Of a stretch of DNA of 30,558 nucleotides, positions 22,523-30,558 are shown piece after piece (position 1 is the stretch's first letter; each line of letters begins with the position of its first letter). The stretch is from assembly GCA_963814875.1 (NCBI GenBank), contig CAWFFJ010000006.1:1-30558 (forward strand). The letters run 5' to 3'. The translations under genes and the position numbers were made by a program. This stretch comes from CAVSIS01 sp963814875 (GTDB taxonomy: Bacteria; Acidobacteriota; Thermoanaerobaculia; Thermoanaerobaculales; Sulfomarinibacteraceae). The notes under the pieces are model-generated. The model was not told the origin of the DNA. It was given only the letters and a program-made list of their open reading frames with translations, and made no database searches.

Positions 22523-25069
22523 CTACGGGTTCCTCGTGATCACGACGGCCGGGATGAAGACCGGGTCGTCGGAACCGTTGTCGACCACCGACGCGTAGGC
22601 CAGGAAGCTCCCGCCCGGCGTCTCGCAGGTGATCCTGGCGAACCCGCCCACCACGTCCGCGGTTCCCGGGATGGCGTTGTTCTGCTGGTGGAACGCGAGC
22701 GGCGGCAGGTCGTAGCTCGCGCTGCCGAATGACGTCCCGTCGGCCCGGAAGTACTCGGCATGCAGGCGGATGGTCGTCTCCGTGAGGTTGACCATTCCGA
22801 CGTTGGTGCGGAAGCCGGCGGTCCTGCGCAGCTGCACGAGGGTCGCCGTCTCCCCGGTCGACACCGCGTCGCGCTCGGAGACTGCGGCGATGAACTGGCC
22901 GTAAGTCCCGGTGGCGGCCTGGTTGTAGGTTCGGCTGGTCACCACCAGCTCACCCGAGCTGACGGCCAGGGCGAGGGCGCCAACCCGGCTCGACTGGCCG
23001 AATGCGGTTTGGACCACGTCGCGGAGGCGCGCGCTCTGGCCGGGGCTGAGCTGAATCGCGAGCGGAGACGTCGAGCGCTGCCGGTTGTCGGTATCGGCGG
23101 GATAGAGGTCGAGCGTACCCGCGGCCGTGGAGGCGCCGGGGTTGAGCAGCGCGACGTCCGTCTGCCAGAACGACGTGCCGATGCCGGTGGCGTGTGCCGA
23201 CGCCGCGATCCAGGTGGAGAGACCGGCGCCGACCGATGCCACGGGCGAGACGTAGGTCGGGTCGCCGGTGTGGGCGTCGACGATCGAAGCGTAGACCTCG
23301 ACGTGGGCCGTTCCGGAGACGTTGCGGACCACGGCGTAGGCGTCGGGGACGGTGCCGAGTCCCTGGTCGGTGAAGATGTCGGTGACCTGGAACCAGCCGT
23401 AAGGCGGCACCGAGATGTTCCGTGTTGCGAGGAGGGTGCCCGACGAGGCGTGCAGCTCCACCGTCACGGTAGCGTTCGCAGCGCCGGCCGAGGCAACCCC
23501 GATGTTGGTTCGGAAGTCGGCGCTGGACTCGAGGCCGGCGAGCACCACGGCCTCGCCCGGTGGAATCGCGAGCGCCTCGGGCACACCCGCGATGAACTGC
23601 CCGAAGGTGCCAGTCGAGGCGGTGTTGTACGTGCGTGAGGCGACCACGATCTGGCCGCTGGAGCGCAGCCGCAGCGCACCGGCACCCTCTCTCTTGAGGG
23701 CGGAGGAGACGACGTCCTGGAGCTCGAGCGAAGCTCCGGCCGGGACGGTGAAGAACTCCTGCGGCGCCGCGCTGTTGTCACCGCCCGCTGGGAGGAATGC
23801 AATGGCCACCGTCGCGTCGGTCGTGCCGGGGTTGTAGAGGTCCAGATCGGTGAGCCAGAAGGTCCCGTCCTTGCCGCCGGCGTGTGCCGATGCCGGCACC
23901 AGGTAGAAGTGCTCCTCGGCCGGGGGGGTGCACGTGTCGCACTCGACGTTGAAGCGCAGCGAGCCGCGCGAGCCGGGCTCGTAGGACGAGACCATGATCC
24001 GGTACGTCGTGCCTGCCTCGAGGTCGAGGTCGAGCCACGAGTCGGTGCGGCGCCCGGCGCAGTGGACCGACTCGTCGTCGTCGTTGCAGCCGCCCGCGAC
24101 TGCGGTGTAGGGACCGCAGGCCTCGCCGGACCATACCGACAGCACCGTGTCCGCCAGCGAGCCGCAGGTCGAGAGGGCGTAGTGGGCGCTCTCGGCCGGG
24201 GTGAACTCGAACCACAGGGTGCCGGAGCGACCGGCCCCCTGAGCGACGCAGGGAACGGTCGGGTCGTTGGCGCCGGTGGACGCACTGTCGTTCCCGGTCG
24301 CAATGGTGACCGGGAACGGGCCTGCCGGCGGCACCGTGCGCGCGGTGGCGCAGTTGTCGGCGCGGTCCTCGACGGTGACCTCAACCGACGAGCTCGAGCG
24401 CGCGCCGTGGCTGTCGACCGCGCTCACACCGAGTCGGTGGATGCCGCCGATGTCGAAGCGGTGGGAAGTCGAGGCGGTCGCGGTGCCTCCGGCGGCGACC
24501 GTTCCGTGGGCCAGCGACTCCCAGGTGTCGGTGGTCAGCACGTCATAGCTCGCGGCGTCGCCGTCGGGATCACTGACCTCGGCATGCAGGGTGACCGTGT
24601 CGCCGGTCGAGATCGAGACGTTGCCGGCCGGCTGCGACAGGGCGATCGTCGGCGGCCGGTTGGACGGTGTCGGAATCGCGAGCTGCCACACGCCGCGCCC
24701 GTGGGTAGCGACGCGCAGCATCGATCCGTCGGGGAGGACGCGGATGTCGTGAACCGACGCCGCGGGCAGCCCGTCGCCGAAGCGAGCCCAGGTGATGCCG
24801 CCGTCGGTCGAACGGTACAGCCCAACGTCGGTGCCCGCGAACAGCGTCGAGCCGGTGGTGTCGGTGGGGTCGAACCGGATCACCTGGACGGAGAACGGCG
24901 GCAGGCCGAAGTCGGACGCCTGCCACGTCAGGCCAGCGTCGGTGGTGCGGTACAGATGTCCGGCGGACTGACCGGCAAGGCAGGCGAAAGCCACGTCCGC
25001 ATCGGTGGGCGAGATCTCGACGTTGACCACCCGCTTGGAGCTGGGCAGACCGGCGGAGCCTTGAGGCAT
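22523..25069 (-). CDS. C-terminal part of the secreted Asp-box protein (split reading frame)
   Basis: This 848-residue frame continues the propeller of the upstream part. Two further Asp-box repeats (RTTDAGLTW, RSTDGGITW) are followed by a PKD/cadherin-like beta domain (about 125-205: PPTIALSQPAG, DPDGD), then a PPC-like domain (NCATARTVP, WFEFTPAESAHY, DTVLSVWSG). After that come two copies of a module of about 230 residues, starting near 23900 and 23210 and sharing SAHA, FW-TD, NPG, SRTYN, TGT-GQFIA, FRTN-G and YAS-VD. The ATG at 25069 overlaps the previous stop as TGATG but there is no signal peptide, so independent export is unlikely. The simplest reading is one gene broken by loss of one base near 25070. 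The C-terminus ends at ITRNP with no sorting motif I recognise. Confidence 0.75.
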   Translation of the reverse strand: MPQGSAGLPSSKRVVNVEISPTDADVAFACLAGQSAGHLYRTTDAGLTWQASDFGLPPFSVQVIRFDPTDTTGSTLFAGTDVGLYRSTDGGITWARFGDGLPAASVHDIRVLPDGSMLRVATHGRGVWQLAIPTPSNRPPTIALSQPAGNVSISTGDTVTLHAEVSDPDGDAASYDVLTTDTWESLAHGTVAAGGTATASTSHRFDIGGIHRLGVSAVDSHGARSSSSVEVTVEDRADNCATARTVPPAGPFPVTIATGNDSASTGANDPTVPCVAQGAGRSGTLWFEFTPAESAHYALSTCGSLADTVLSVWSGEACGPYTAVAGGCNDDDESVHCAGRRTDSWLDLDLEAGTTYRIMVSSYEPGSRGSLRFNVECDTCTPPAEEHFYLVPASAHAGGKDGTFWLTDLDLYNPGTTDATVAIAFLPAGGDNSAAPQEFFTVPAGASLELQDVVSSALKREGAGALRLRSSGQIVVASRTYNTASTGTFGQFIAGVPEALAIPPGEAVVLAGLESSADFRTNIGVASAGAANATVTVELHASSGTLLATRNISVPPYGWFQVTDIFTDQGLGTVPDAYAVVRNVSGTAHVEVYASIVDAHTGDPTYVSPVASVGAGLSTWIAASAHATGIGTSFWQTDVALLNPGASTAAGTLDLYPADTDNRQRSTSPLAIQLSPGQSARLRDVVQTAFGQSSRVGALALAVSSGELVVTSRTYNQAATGTYGQFIAAVSERDAVSTGETATLVQLRRTAGFRTNVGMVNLTETTIRLHAEYFRADGTSFGSASYDLPPLAFHQQNNAIPGTADVVGGFARITCETPGGSFLAYASVVDNGSDDPVFIPAVVITRNP

Positions 25070-26997
25070 CAGACGTGCCAGCTCAGCCCGCCGTTGTCGC
25101 TGCGGTAGACGTTGCGGTTCTTGGCGACCATCAGGACCTTCGGGTCGGCAGGGGTGACCGCGATCGCCCAGACCTCGTCGGAGTTCCACGATCCGCCGGT
25201 CGTGTCGGTCGGCAGCGCCGTCCAGGTCGTTCCCGCATCCTCGCTCCGCCACACCCGGGTCGAGCCCGTGTACAGCACCTGCGGCTGGTCGGGACGCATG
25301 GTGAGCGGCGTGAGAAACGGTGTGGCGTCGGCCCCGGTGGACGGCGAGACGTCGATGAAAGAGCCGGCCGCGCCGCCGTCGATGGAACGGAAGACGCGGG
25401 TGTCGTAGACGGTGCCGTAGGCGACGTCGGGGAGGCTCGGGTTGATCGCGGTCTCGAAGCCGTCGCCGCCGATGACCAAGTCCCAGGTGCCATCGCCGGC
25501 GTCGCGCCGTCGGTTGGTGCCGTTGTCCTGGGCGCCGGCGATGACGCGCTCGCGGTTCACCGGATCGATCGCGAGGCCATAGTACTGGCGCGTGATGAGC
25601 CCGGTGTTGCAGTCGATCCAGGTCTGGCCGCCGGTGGTGGACTTCCACACGCCGCCGTCGTTGGCCAGCCAGAGGGTGCCGTTCTGCCACTTCATGTCGT
25701 GCGCATCCACGTGCGGCCAGCTCGGGTCCGCACCGTTCGCGTACGGGTTCTGCTCGGTCCAGCTGACACCGCCGTTGACCGTGCGCACGTACCAGACGCC
25801 CCCTCCGACCACCCAGTTGGAGTCGGTCGGTCGGACGGTCATGACGTTGTCATACCATCCCTGGAGACCGAGATAAGCGTTGGGCTTGGCGAGCTCCGTC
25901 CAGCTACCGCCACCGTTGGTGGAGCGGAAGACCCGAGACGGCGGGTCGTTGTCGCCGGTCGGCGCGGAGTTGATGCCGACGTAGAGCATCTGGTCGTTCG
26001 TCGGAGCGACCGCGATGGCGTTGCGATTCAGCGAGCGATCGTCGGCCGACGGGAGGGGGAGCCCGGTCGCGGACGGCGACCAGCTCTGGCCGCCGTTGGT
26101 GGACTTCATCACGCGGGTATAACCTCCGGGGCACTCACCCAGGCACCAGAGAGCCGTGTACACGACGTCTGGGTTGGACCCGGATCGGACCACCTGGGTC
26201 GGGACCAGCTCGGTGGTCGAGCGCCCCGAAGGGTTGCTCGGTATCGGCTTCGACCAGTTGACGCCACCGTCGGTCGACCTCAGCAACCCCTGGTTGGTGG
26301 CGAACAGCACGGTGTAGGGGTCGCGCGGATCGACCGAGATGTCGAAGAACTGGGTTGCCATCACCTGCGTCGGCAGGGTCCAGCTGTCGCCGCCGTCGAA
26401 CGAGCGGACGAGGCCGATGCCGGGGATGAAGTCGATCGCGGAGCCGCCCTCGCCGGTGCCGAGGTAGACGATCGTCGGGTCGGAGGGCGCGTAGGCGATG
26501 GCGCCGACCGAGAGATTCGGCAGATAGTCGTCGGTCAAGCAGGTCCAGGTGGAGCCACCATCGTCGGTGCGCCACACGCCGCCCCCGGCGGCGCCGGCGA
26601 GAACCCGCCCGGTCGCTGTCGGATGTGGGGCGATGGCGGTGAAGCGTCCAGCGCCGTTGGTGGGCCCCAGGCTCACCCATCCGTAGTCGGCGAGGCTCGC
26701 GGCACGTACCACTGGACCCCGCTCGCGCCAACGGTCGAAGGCCCACCGCGCACGGGAGAGCAGCGCTTCGGAGGTCAGGACATCCCCGTCGCCGAATGTC
26801 TGGCGGTCCAGCTCGACCCGGCGGCGGATCGCAGTCGCCTCGCCCACGCCTCCATCACCGTCGGGATCCGCGGTGCCGAGTGTGGCCCCCGGTTGGGCGT
26901 GCCCGGTATCGGCAGCCGGCGCTGCCGGAGTGAGCGGGCCAGCCGACAGGGCGAGCGTGACGAGTGCGAGAGAGAGACGGAGAGAGAAGGGCTGCAT
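25069..26997 (-). CDS. Secreted Asp-box (BNR/sialidase-like) beta-propeller protein, N-terminal part
   Basis: These 642 residues begin with a clear signal peptide (MQPFSLRLSLALVTLALSAG, then Ala/Pro-rich). At least ten Asp-box-like repeats of the form RSxDGGxTW follow (RTDDGGSTW, RSFDGGDSW, RSTDGGVNW, KSTNGGQSW, RSTNGGGSW, RTVNGGVSW, KSTTGGQTW, RSEDAGTTW, RSDNGGLSW). This is the sortilin/Vps10-like or exo-sialidase-like propeller type. No sialidase Arg triad can be identified, so enzymatic activity is doubtful and a binding or adhesion role is possible. The frame stops with TGA at 25069 directly after an Asp-box, while the propeller clearly continues in the -1 frame. The ATG at 26997 has GGAGG 8 bases upstream. 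It is probably one protein of about 1,490 residues with the downstream frame. Confidence 0.8.
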   Translation of the reverse strand: MQPFSLRLSLALVTLALSAGPLTPAAPAADTGHAQPGATLGTADPDGDGGVGEATAIRRRVELDRQTFGDGDVLTSEALLSRARWAFDRWRERGPVVRAASLADYGWVSLGPTNGAGRFTAIAPHPTATGRVLAGAAGGGVWRTDDGGSTWTCLTDDYLPNLSVGAIAYAPSDPTIVYLGTGEGGSAIDFIPGIGLVRSFDGGDSWTLPTQVMATQFFDISVDPRDPYTVLFATNQGLLRSTDGGVNWSKPIPSNPSGRSTTELVPTQVVRSGSNPDVVYTALWCLGECPGGYTRVMKSTNGGQSWSPSATGLPLPSADDRSLNRNAIAVAPTNDQMLYVGINSAPTGDNDPPSRVFRSTNGGGSWTELAKPNAYLGLQGWYDNVMTVRPTDSNWVVGGGVWYVRTVNGGVSWTEQNPYANGADPSWPHVDAHDMKWQNGTLWLANDGGVWKSTTGGQTWIDCNTGLITRQYYGLAIDPVNRERVIAGAQDNGTNRRRDAGDGTWDLVIGGDGFETAINPSLPDVAYGTVYDTRVFRSIDGGAAGSFIDVSPSTGADATPFLTPLTMRPDQPQVLYTGSTRVWRSEDAGTTWTALPTDTTGGSWNSDEVWAIAVTPADPKVLMVAKNRNVYRSDNGGLSWHV

Positions 26998-27005
26998 TAC
27001 GACGA

Positions 27006-27010
27006 CCTCC
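27006..27010 (-). promoter_or_regulatory. Ribosome binding site of the Asp-box protein
   Basis: GGAGG on the minus strand lies 8 bases before the ATG at 26997. It selects the start that yields a signal peptide over an in-frame ATG at 27228, which would add 77 non-family residues. Confidence 0.75.
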
Positions 27011-27079
27011 GGGGGCGTACGGCCCGGGACGAGCCGCAACGTCGAACGTATTGTACGATAAGGGGCAGCGACGGCCGGA

Positions 27080-27586
27080 ATGTGGCGAACGGCTGAGCAA
27101 AGGACGGGATGCGTGCAGGACAGTGACAGTCTCGAGCAGCTCGACAACGTAGCGAGGCGCTTGCGAATTCGCGTGGTGGGATGGCTCACCACCGGAGGGG
27201 GTCGGGACCACCCGGCCGCGAATCGCATTGTTGCCGTCCCGGACCTCTTTGAGCTCGTCGTCCGACTCCAGCTCGAGCCCGACCTGCCGGCGCCCTACCG
27301 AGCACGGCTTCTCGCCGCGGTGGTGTACGTCGTCGCGTCGGACGAGTTCCTGCCCGAGGCTGTGAGCGGCATTCCGGGCTGGGTTGACGACCTGGTGGTT
27401 CTCGCGGCGGTGGTTCGGCACGGCATGACGGTCCTGGGGGCAGATGCGGTCGAGAGGCACTGGGGCGGCTCGGGCGAGCTCGGGACGCTGGTAGTAGACG
27501 TCGCCTCGCGGGCCCGCGAGCTGCTCGGCGAGGACATTGCAGCGCGGCTGCGACCGTGGTTGGGCGGTTCGACCGCGCGTGCATGA
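27080..27586 (+). CDS. DUF1232 (YkvA-like) protein
   Basis: This is a protein of about 168 residues. The DUF1232 core (about residues 54-120) shows VPDLFELVVRLQLEPDLP, ARLLAAVVYVVASDEFLPEAV and GWVDDLVVLAAVV, matching the family pattern of D..VP, LL.AA..Y...P.D..P and G..DDL. Family members usually have YxxSPxDxIPD; here it reads YVVASDEFLPE, so the Pro is replaced. Membrane insertion is weak or absent. The function of the family is unknown. The start may instead be the GTG at 27113, which has AGGA 8 bases upstream; the ATG at 27080 has no clear ribosome site. It is divergent from the Asp-box protein and upstream of the nucleoside kinase, with a hairpin just after its stop. Confidence 0.75.
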   Translation: MWRTAEQRTGCVQDSDSLEQLDNVARRLRIRVVGWLTTGGGRDHPAANRIVAVPDLFELVVRLQLEPDLPAPYRARLLAAVVYVVASDEFLPEAVSGIPGWVDDLVVLAAVVRHGMTVLGADAVERHWGGSGELGTLVVDVASRARELLGEDIAARLRPWLGGSTARA

Positions 27587-27604
27587 GGCCATGTCATCCC
27601 CGAA

Positions 27605-27630
27605 CCGCCTCCGCCCGGAGCGGGAGGCGG
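27605..27630 (+). terminator. GC hairpin after the DUF1232 gene
   Basis: CCGCCTCC (27605-27612) pairs perfectly with GGAGGCGG (27623-27630) over a 10-base loop, 18 bases after the stop. There is no T-run. It also lies in the probable leader of the kinase gene, so attenuation-like or mRNA-stability roles are alternatives. Confidence 0.45.
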
Positions 27631-27692
27631 AGGGGTCATGGCCGTCGGCCGCGACCCGTGAGTCGTCGGGTGAGGGCCGCGCCGAGGAGATC

Positions 27693-29360
27693 ATGAACTC
27701 AGCCTACGTCGAGGTGAGCTATCGCGGGGTCGTGCACCGCCGGCAGGCGGGTATCCGCGTCTCGGAGCTGGTCACAGAGATCGACGACGGCTTACCCGAC
27801 ACCGTGCTGTCGGCGCTGGTCAATCGCCGCCAGGTGATGCTCGACTTTCCCCTGCGCGGAAAGGTGGCGCTCGACCTCGTCAGCTACGGTGACCGCGAGG
27901 CCGAGGCGGTCTACAAGCGCTCGGTGAGCTTGATGCTGTACGAGTCGGTCTTCGGGCTGTACCCGGAAGCGCAGCTGGTCATCGGCCAATCGCTCGGCAA
28001 CAGCTACCACTACCAGGTCCGCGGGAGCCACCCGGCGCTCCCGGAGATGGCACGCGCGCTCGAGGCCCGGATGAATGAGCTGTACTCCGAGCGACGGGAG
28101 TTCATTCGGCAGACAGTCACCCTCGAAGAGATCGAGGAGCTCTTCCGCGAGCGCGGGTTCGACGACAAGCTCCTGCTGCTCGAGACCCGGCGCAGCTCGA
28201 CGGTACACACCATCCGGTGCGGCGACTTCGTGGACATCGCCCACGGGCCCTACGCGCCGCACGCCGGGTGCCTGCCCACGTTCGGGGTCATGCCCCACGA
28301 GGACGGCTTGCTGCTGCGCTTTCCGCGCCGTGCCCAGCGCGACAGGCTGCCGCCGTTTTCCCCGCGTCCGAAGCTGTACCGGATCGCGGTCGAGACCCTC
28401 CGCTGGCAGGAGGTGCTCGGCGTCCATAACGTCGGCCAGCTCAACCGGCTGTGCCTGAACGGGGGCGTCAGGGAGATCCTCCGGGTCGCGGAAGGACTGC
28501 ACGAGAAGAAGATCGCTCAGATCGCCGACGAGATCCTCGCACGCAGCGACCGGGCCAAGCTGATCACGATCGCCGGCCCCTCGTCGTCGGGCAAGACCAC
28601 CTTCGCCAAGCGACTCGGGATCCAGCTCCGGGTCAACGGCATCGAGCCGGTCTCGCTGTCGCTCGACAACTACTACATCGACCGCGCTCACACCCCGCGC
28701 GACGAGTCCGGCCAGCCCGACTTCGAGGCCCTCGAAGCGATCGACCTCGCCCTCTTCCACCGCCAGCTCGACGAGCTCCTGTCCGGGCGCGAAGTGCGCA
28801 CGCCGCGCTACGACTTCATCACCGGTGAGCGGGTCGAGGAGGCACGCTGGGTACCGATGCGGCTCAAGCCCGAGCAGGTCCTCGTGGTCGAGGGCATCCA
28901 CGGTCTCAACGATCGCCTGACTGCGTCGGTGCCGCGCGAGCAGAAGATCCGGGTCTTCATCTCGGCGCTGTCCCAGCTCGCAATCGACAGCCACAACCGG
29001 ATCTTCACCGCCGACGCACGCCTGATCCGACGCATCGTGCGCGACAAGCTGTTCCGGGGATTCACCGCCGAGCGCACACTCGACCTCTGGGAGCAGGTGA
29101 GGCGCGGCGAAGCGCGGTGGATCTTCCCCTACCAGGAGCACGCCGATGTCATCTTCAACTCGGCCCTGGTGTATGAGCCGGCGGTGCTCAAGACCTACGC
29201 CGAGCGTTTCCTGCTCCAGGTCCCGCGGACGAGCCCTCGCTACGCGGAGGCCTACCGGCTGCTGAAGTTCCTCTCGATCTTCGTGTCGATCTTCCCAGAC
29301 GAGGTGCCCCACACCTCGATCCTGCGCGAGTTCATCGGCGGCTTGACTTTCTCCGACTAG
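27693..29360 (+). CDS. Nucleoside (uridine-like) kinase with N-terminal TGS/ThrRS-like domain
   Basis: This is a 555-residue protein. The N-terminus (about residues 1-60) looks like a TGS domain. Residues about 65-215 resemble the second additional domain of threonyl-tRNA synthetase, including SVSLMLYESVFGLYP and HEDGLLLRFP. The C-terminal half is a P-loop kinase of the uridine kinase/phosphoribulokinase family: TIAGPSSSGKTTFAKRL (about residues 290-306), SLDNYYIDR, YDFITGER, VLVVEGIHGLN and RLIRRIVRDK. It probably phosphorylates a pyrimidine nucleoside; the role of the synthetase-derived domain is unknown. This architecture is known from Clostridia and others. I choose the ATG at 27693 (GAGGAG three bases before). 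ATGs at 27591 and 27537 are in frame but add unrelated residues. It ends 2 bases before nth. Confidence 0.88.
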   Translation: MNSAYVEVSYRGVVHRRQAGIRVSELVTEIDDGLPDTVLSALVNRRQVMLDFPLRGKVALDLVSYGDREAEAVYKRSVSLMLYESVFGLYPEAQLVIGQSLGNSYHYQVRGSHPALPEMARALEARMNELYSERREFIRQTVTLEEIEELFRERGFDDKLLLLETRRSSTVHTIRCGDFVDIAHGPYAPHAGCLPTFGVMPHEDGLLLRFPRRAQRDRLPPFSPRPKLYRIAVETLRWQEVLGVHNVGQLNRLCLNGGVREILRVAEGLHEKKIAQIADEILARSDRAKLITIAGPSSSGKTTFAKRLGIQLRVNGIEPVSLSLDNYYIDRAHTPRDESGQPDFEALEAIDLALFHRQLDELLSGREVRTPRYDFITGERVEEARWVPMRLKPEQVLVVEGIHGLNDRLTASVPREQKIRVFISALSQLAIDSHNRIFTADARLIRRIVRDKLFRGFTAERTLDLWEQVRRGEARWIFPYQEHADVIFNSALVYEPAVLKTYAERFLLQVPRTSPRYAEAYRLLKFLSIFVSIFPDEVPHTSILREFIGGLTFSD

Positions 29361-29362
29361 CC

Positions 29363-29995
29363 ATGAAGGCAAAGGAACGGGCCGGTCGGATCGTGGAGCT
29401 CCTCACCGAGGCCTACCCGGGTGCCGAGTGCGAGCTTGACTACCGCACGCCGTGGCAGCTGCTGGTCGCGACCGTGCTCTCCGCCCAGTGCACCGACGTG
29501 CGGGTCAACCAGGTCACCCCGGAGCTCTTCCGACGCTGGCCAGGCCCGGCCGAGCTCGCCGCGGCCGACGCCGCCGAGCTCGAGGAGGTCGTCCGCCCGA
29601 CCGGCTTCTACCGCAACAAAGCCCGCAACCTGCTGCAGGCTGCGCGCAGCCTGGTGACCGACCACGGCGGCGAGGTGCCGGCCGACCTCGACGCCTTGGT
29701 CGAGCTCCCAGGGGTCGGCCGCAAGACCGCCAAGGTCGTGCTCGGCGAGGCCTTCGGTATCGCCGCCGGGGTCACGGTGGACACCCACGTCAAGCGCCTC
29801 GCCAAACGCCTGGGGCTCGCCGACCACCGCGACCCGGAGGTCGTCGCCGGCCGGCTCGAGGCGCTGGTCCCACGTGAGCACTGGGTCGACCTGTCGATGC
29901 GGCTGATCCTCCACGGCCGCCGGGTGTGCCACGCGCGCACGCCGCGGTGCGGCGAGTGCTCGCTCGAACCGCTGTGCCCGAAGGTCGGCGTGTGA
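29363..29995 (+). CDS. nth: Endonuclease III (DNA glycosylase/AP lyase)
   Basis: This is a 210-residue bifunctional glycosylase for oxidised pyrimidines, acting in base-excision repair. The helix-hairpin-helix motif LPGVGRKTAK holds the catalytic Lys121, and VDTHVKRLAKRLGL holds Asp140, matching E. coli Lys120 and Asp138. The iron-sulfur cluster ligands Cys189, Cys196, Cys199 and Cys205 keep the C-x6-C-x2-C-x5-C spacing, so a 4Fe-4S cluster should be present. The length is typical. The ATG lies 2 bases after the kinase stop and the TGA overlaps the GTG of the next gene by 4 bases, so the three genes form an operon. Together with xth on the other strand, the window encodes two consecutive enzymes of abasic-site repair. 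Confidence 0.96.
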   Translation: MKAKERAGRIVELLTEAYPGAECELDYRTPWQLLVATVLSAQCTDVRVNQVTPELFRRWPGPAELAAADAAELEEVVRPTGFYRNKARNLLQAARSLVTDHGGEVPADLDALVELPGVGRKTAKVVLGEAFGIAAGVTVDTHVKRLAKRLGLADHRDPEVVAGRLEALVPREHWVDLSMRLILHGRRVCHARTPRCGECSLEPLCPKVGV

Positions 29996-30552
29996 TCCGG
30001 CGGCTCGCAGTCGGGACGCTGCGCCAGGCGAAGCTCGACGCGGTGCGGCTCGCGCTCGAACGGCTCGCCGCCTCCGGCTGGGACGACGCGGCCGAGTGCG
30101 AGGTCATTCCGGTCGATGTGCCCTCGGGCGTCTCGGCGATGCCGATGAGCGAGGCGGAGGGGGTTCGGGGGGCGCGCCTGCGGGCACAGGCCGCGCTCGC
30201 CGCCACCGGCGCCGACCTCGCCCTCGGCCTCGAAGGGGGAGCGGTGGTGGTCGACCGTGCCATGCCGCTCGTGCTGCTGCGCAACTGGGCGGCGGCGTGC
30301 GACGGGCACAGGACGTGGGTCGGCTCCGGCCCGGGCATCATGTTGCCGGAGGCGCTCGCCCGGGCCCTGCTCGATGGCGCCGAGCTCGGCGTTGTCATCG
30401 ACCGCTTCGCGGGCGGGCGGGACATCCGCTCCGGCCGTGGTGCGTTCGGCGTCCTCACCGCCGACAACATCGACCGCGCGGCGGCCTTCGCCGACGCTGT
30501 CGTCACCGCGCTCGCCCCCTGGTACAACCCCGACCTGCGCTGGTCGGAGTGA
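29992..30552 (+). CDS. DUF84 family inosine/xanthosine triphosphatase-like protein (YjjX type)
   Basis: This is a 186-residue protein. RLAVGTLRQAKLDAVRLAL at the N-terminus matches the VGSxNxxKxxAV start of the non-canonical purine NTPase family PF01931. PSGVSAMPMSEAEGVRGARLRA resembles the SGVxxQPxxxxETxxGAxNRA segment. ADLALGLEGGAV, GPGIMLPEALARALLDGAELGVVID and GAFGVLTADNIDR complete the family pattern. The enzymes hydrolyse ITP or XTP to keep deaminated purines out of nucleic acids, a role that suits its place after nth. The usual Asn and Lys near the N-terminus are Arg-Gln and Lys here. The GTG at 29992 overlaps the nth stop by 4 bases. The window ends 6 bases after its TGA. Confidence 0.85.
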   Translation: MIRRLAVGTLRQAKLDAVRLALERLAASGWDDAAECEVIPVDVPSGVSAMPMSEAEGVRGARLRAQAALAATGADLALGLEGGAVVVDRAMPLVLLRNWAAACDGHRTWVGSGPGIMLPEALARALLDGAELGVVIDRFAGGRDIRSGRGAFGVLTADNIDRAAAFADAVVTALAPWYNPDLRWSE

Positions 30553-30558
30553 GGCGCC

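Noticed and set aside
22523..25690. Extending the C-terminal Asp-box frame upstream of 25069
   Set aside because: The added 207 codons are Arg/His-rich and overlap the well-supported propeller frame.
25075..27096. A 673-codon plus-strand frame antisense to the Asp-box protein
   Set aside because: It is Val/Arg/Asp/Gly-rich without a signal peptide or motifs. The opposite strand has a signal peptide and ten Asp-boxes.

Overview
This is a high-GC window from a free-living, probably Gram-negative bacterium. Coding regions show strongly GC-rich third positions, there are many GTG starts, and neighbouring genes often overlap by 4 bases (GTGA). RodZ, a bactofilin, PhoD, glyoxalase II and a large secreted Asp-box protein suggest an Acidobacteriota-like lineage, for example Thermoanaerobaculia relatives. 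That placement is inference from gene content only. No phage, plasmid, CRISPR or rRNA locus is visible, and there is one tRNA gene, tRNA-Gly(CCC).

Layout. 1-319: a DUF423 membrane protein cut by the window edge, divergent from a two-gene heterodimeric ABC exporter (427-3980). 4192-7568: a secreted PhoD-type phosphatase and an AI-2E-type membrane protein, bracketed by two copies of a two-hairpin repeat. 7795-10571 (minus strand): macrodomain protein, leucyl aminopeptidase, tRNA-Gly and bactofilin. 10572-11001: gene-free, with an inverted-repeat element of about 170 bp. 11002-12920: a degenerate crotonase-like protein and an acyl-CoA dehydrogenase. 13104-18697 (minus strand): an NTP_transf_5 nucleotidyltransferase, a single-chain ABC exporter, exonuclease III, a HAD hydrolase and glyoxalase II. 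18824-21450: a RodZ-like protein sandwiched between two helical-repeat proteins that share a module. 21451-22193: gene-free but structured, with a sigma-54-type promoter, a small-RNA-sized interval ending in an intrinsic terminator, and a 236-bp MITE-like hairpin. 22194-22439: a PGPGW-like small membrane protein. 22523-26997 (minus strand): a secreted Asp-box propeller protein split by a TGATG junction. 27080-30552: DUF1232 protein, TGS-linked nucleoside kinase, endonuclease III and a DUF84 NTPase.

How the genes work together. Most are housekeeping: two DNA-repair nucleases (Xth, Nth), nucleotide salvage and clean-up (nucleoside kinase, NTPase), detoxification (GloB) and cell shape (RodZ, bactofilin). 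The least explained parts are the RodZ operon with its paralogous repeat proteins, the possible sigma-54-driven small RNA with a C/U-rich segment, the duplicated C-terminal module of the secreted protein, and the three intergenic repeat families.
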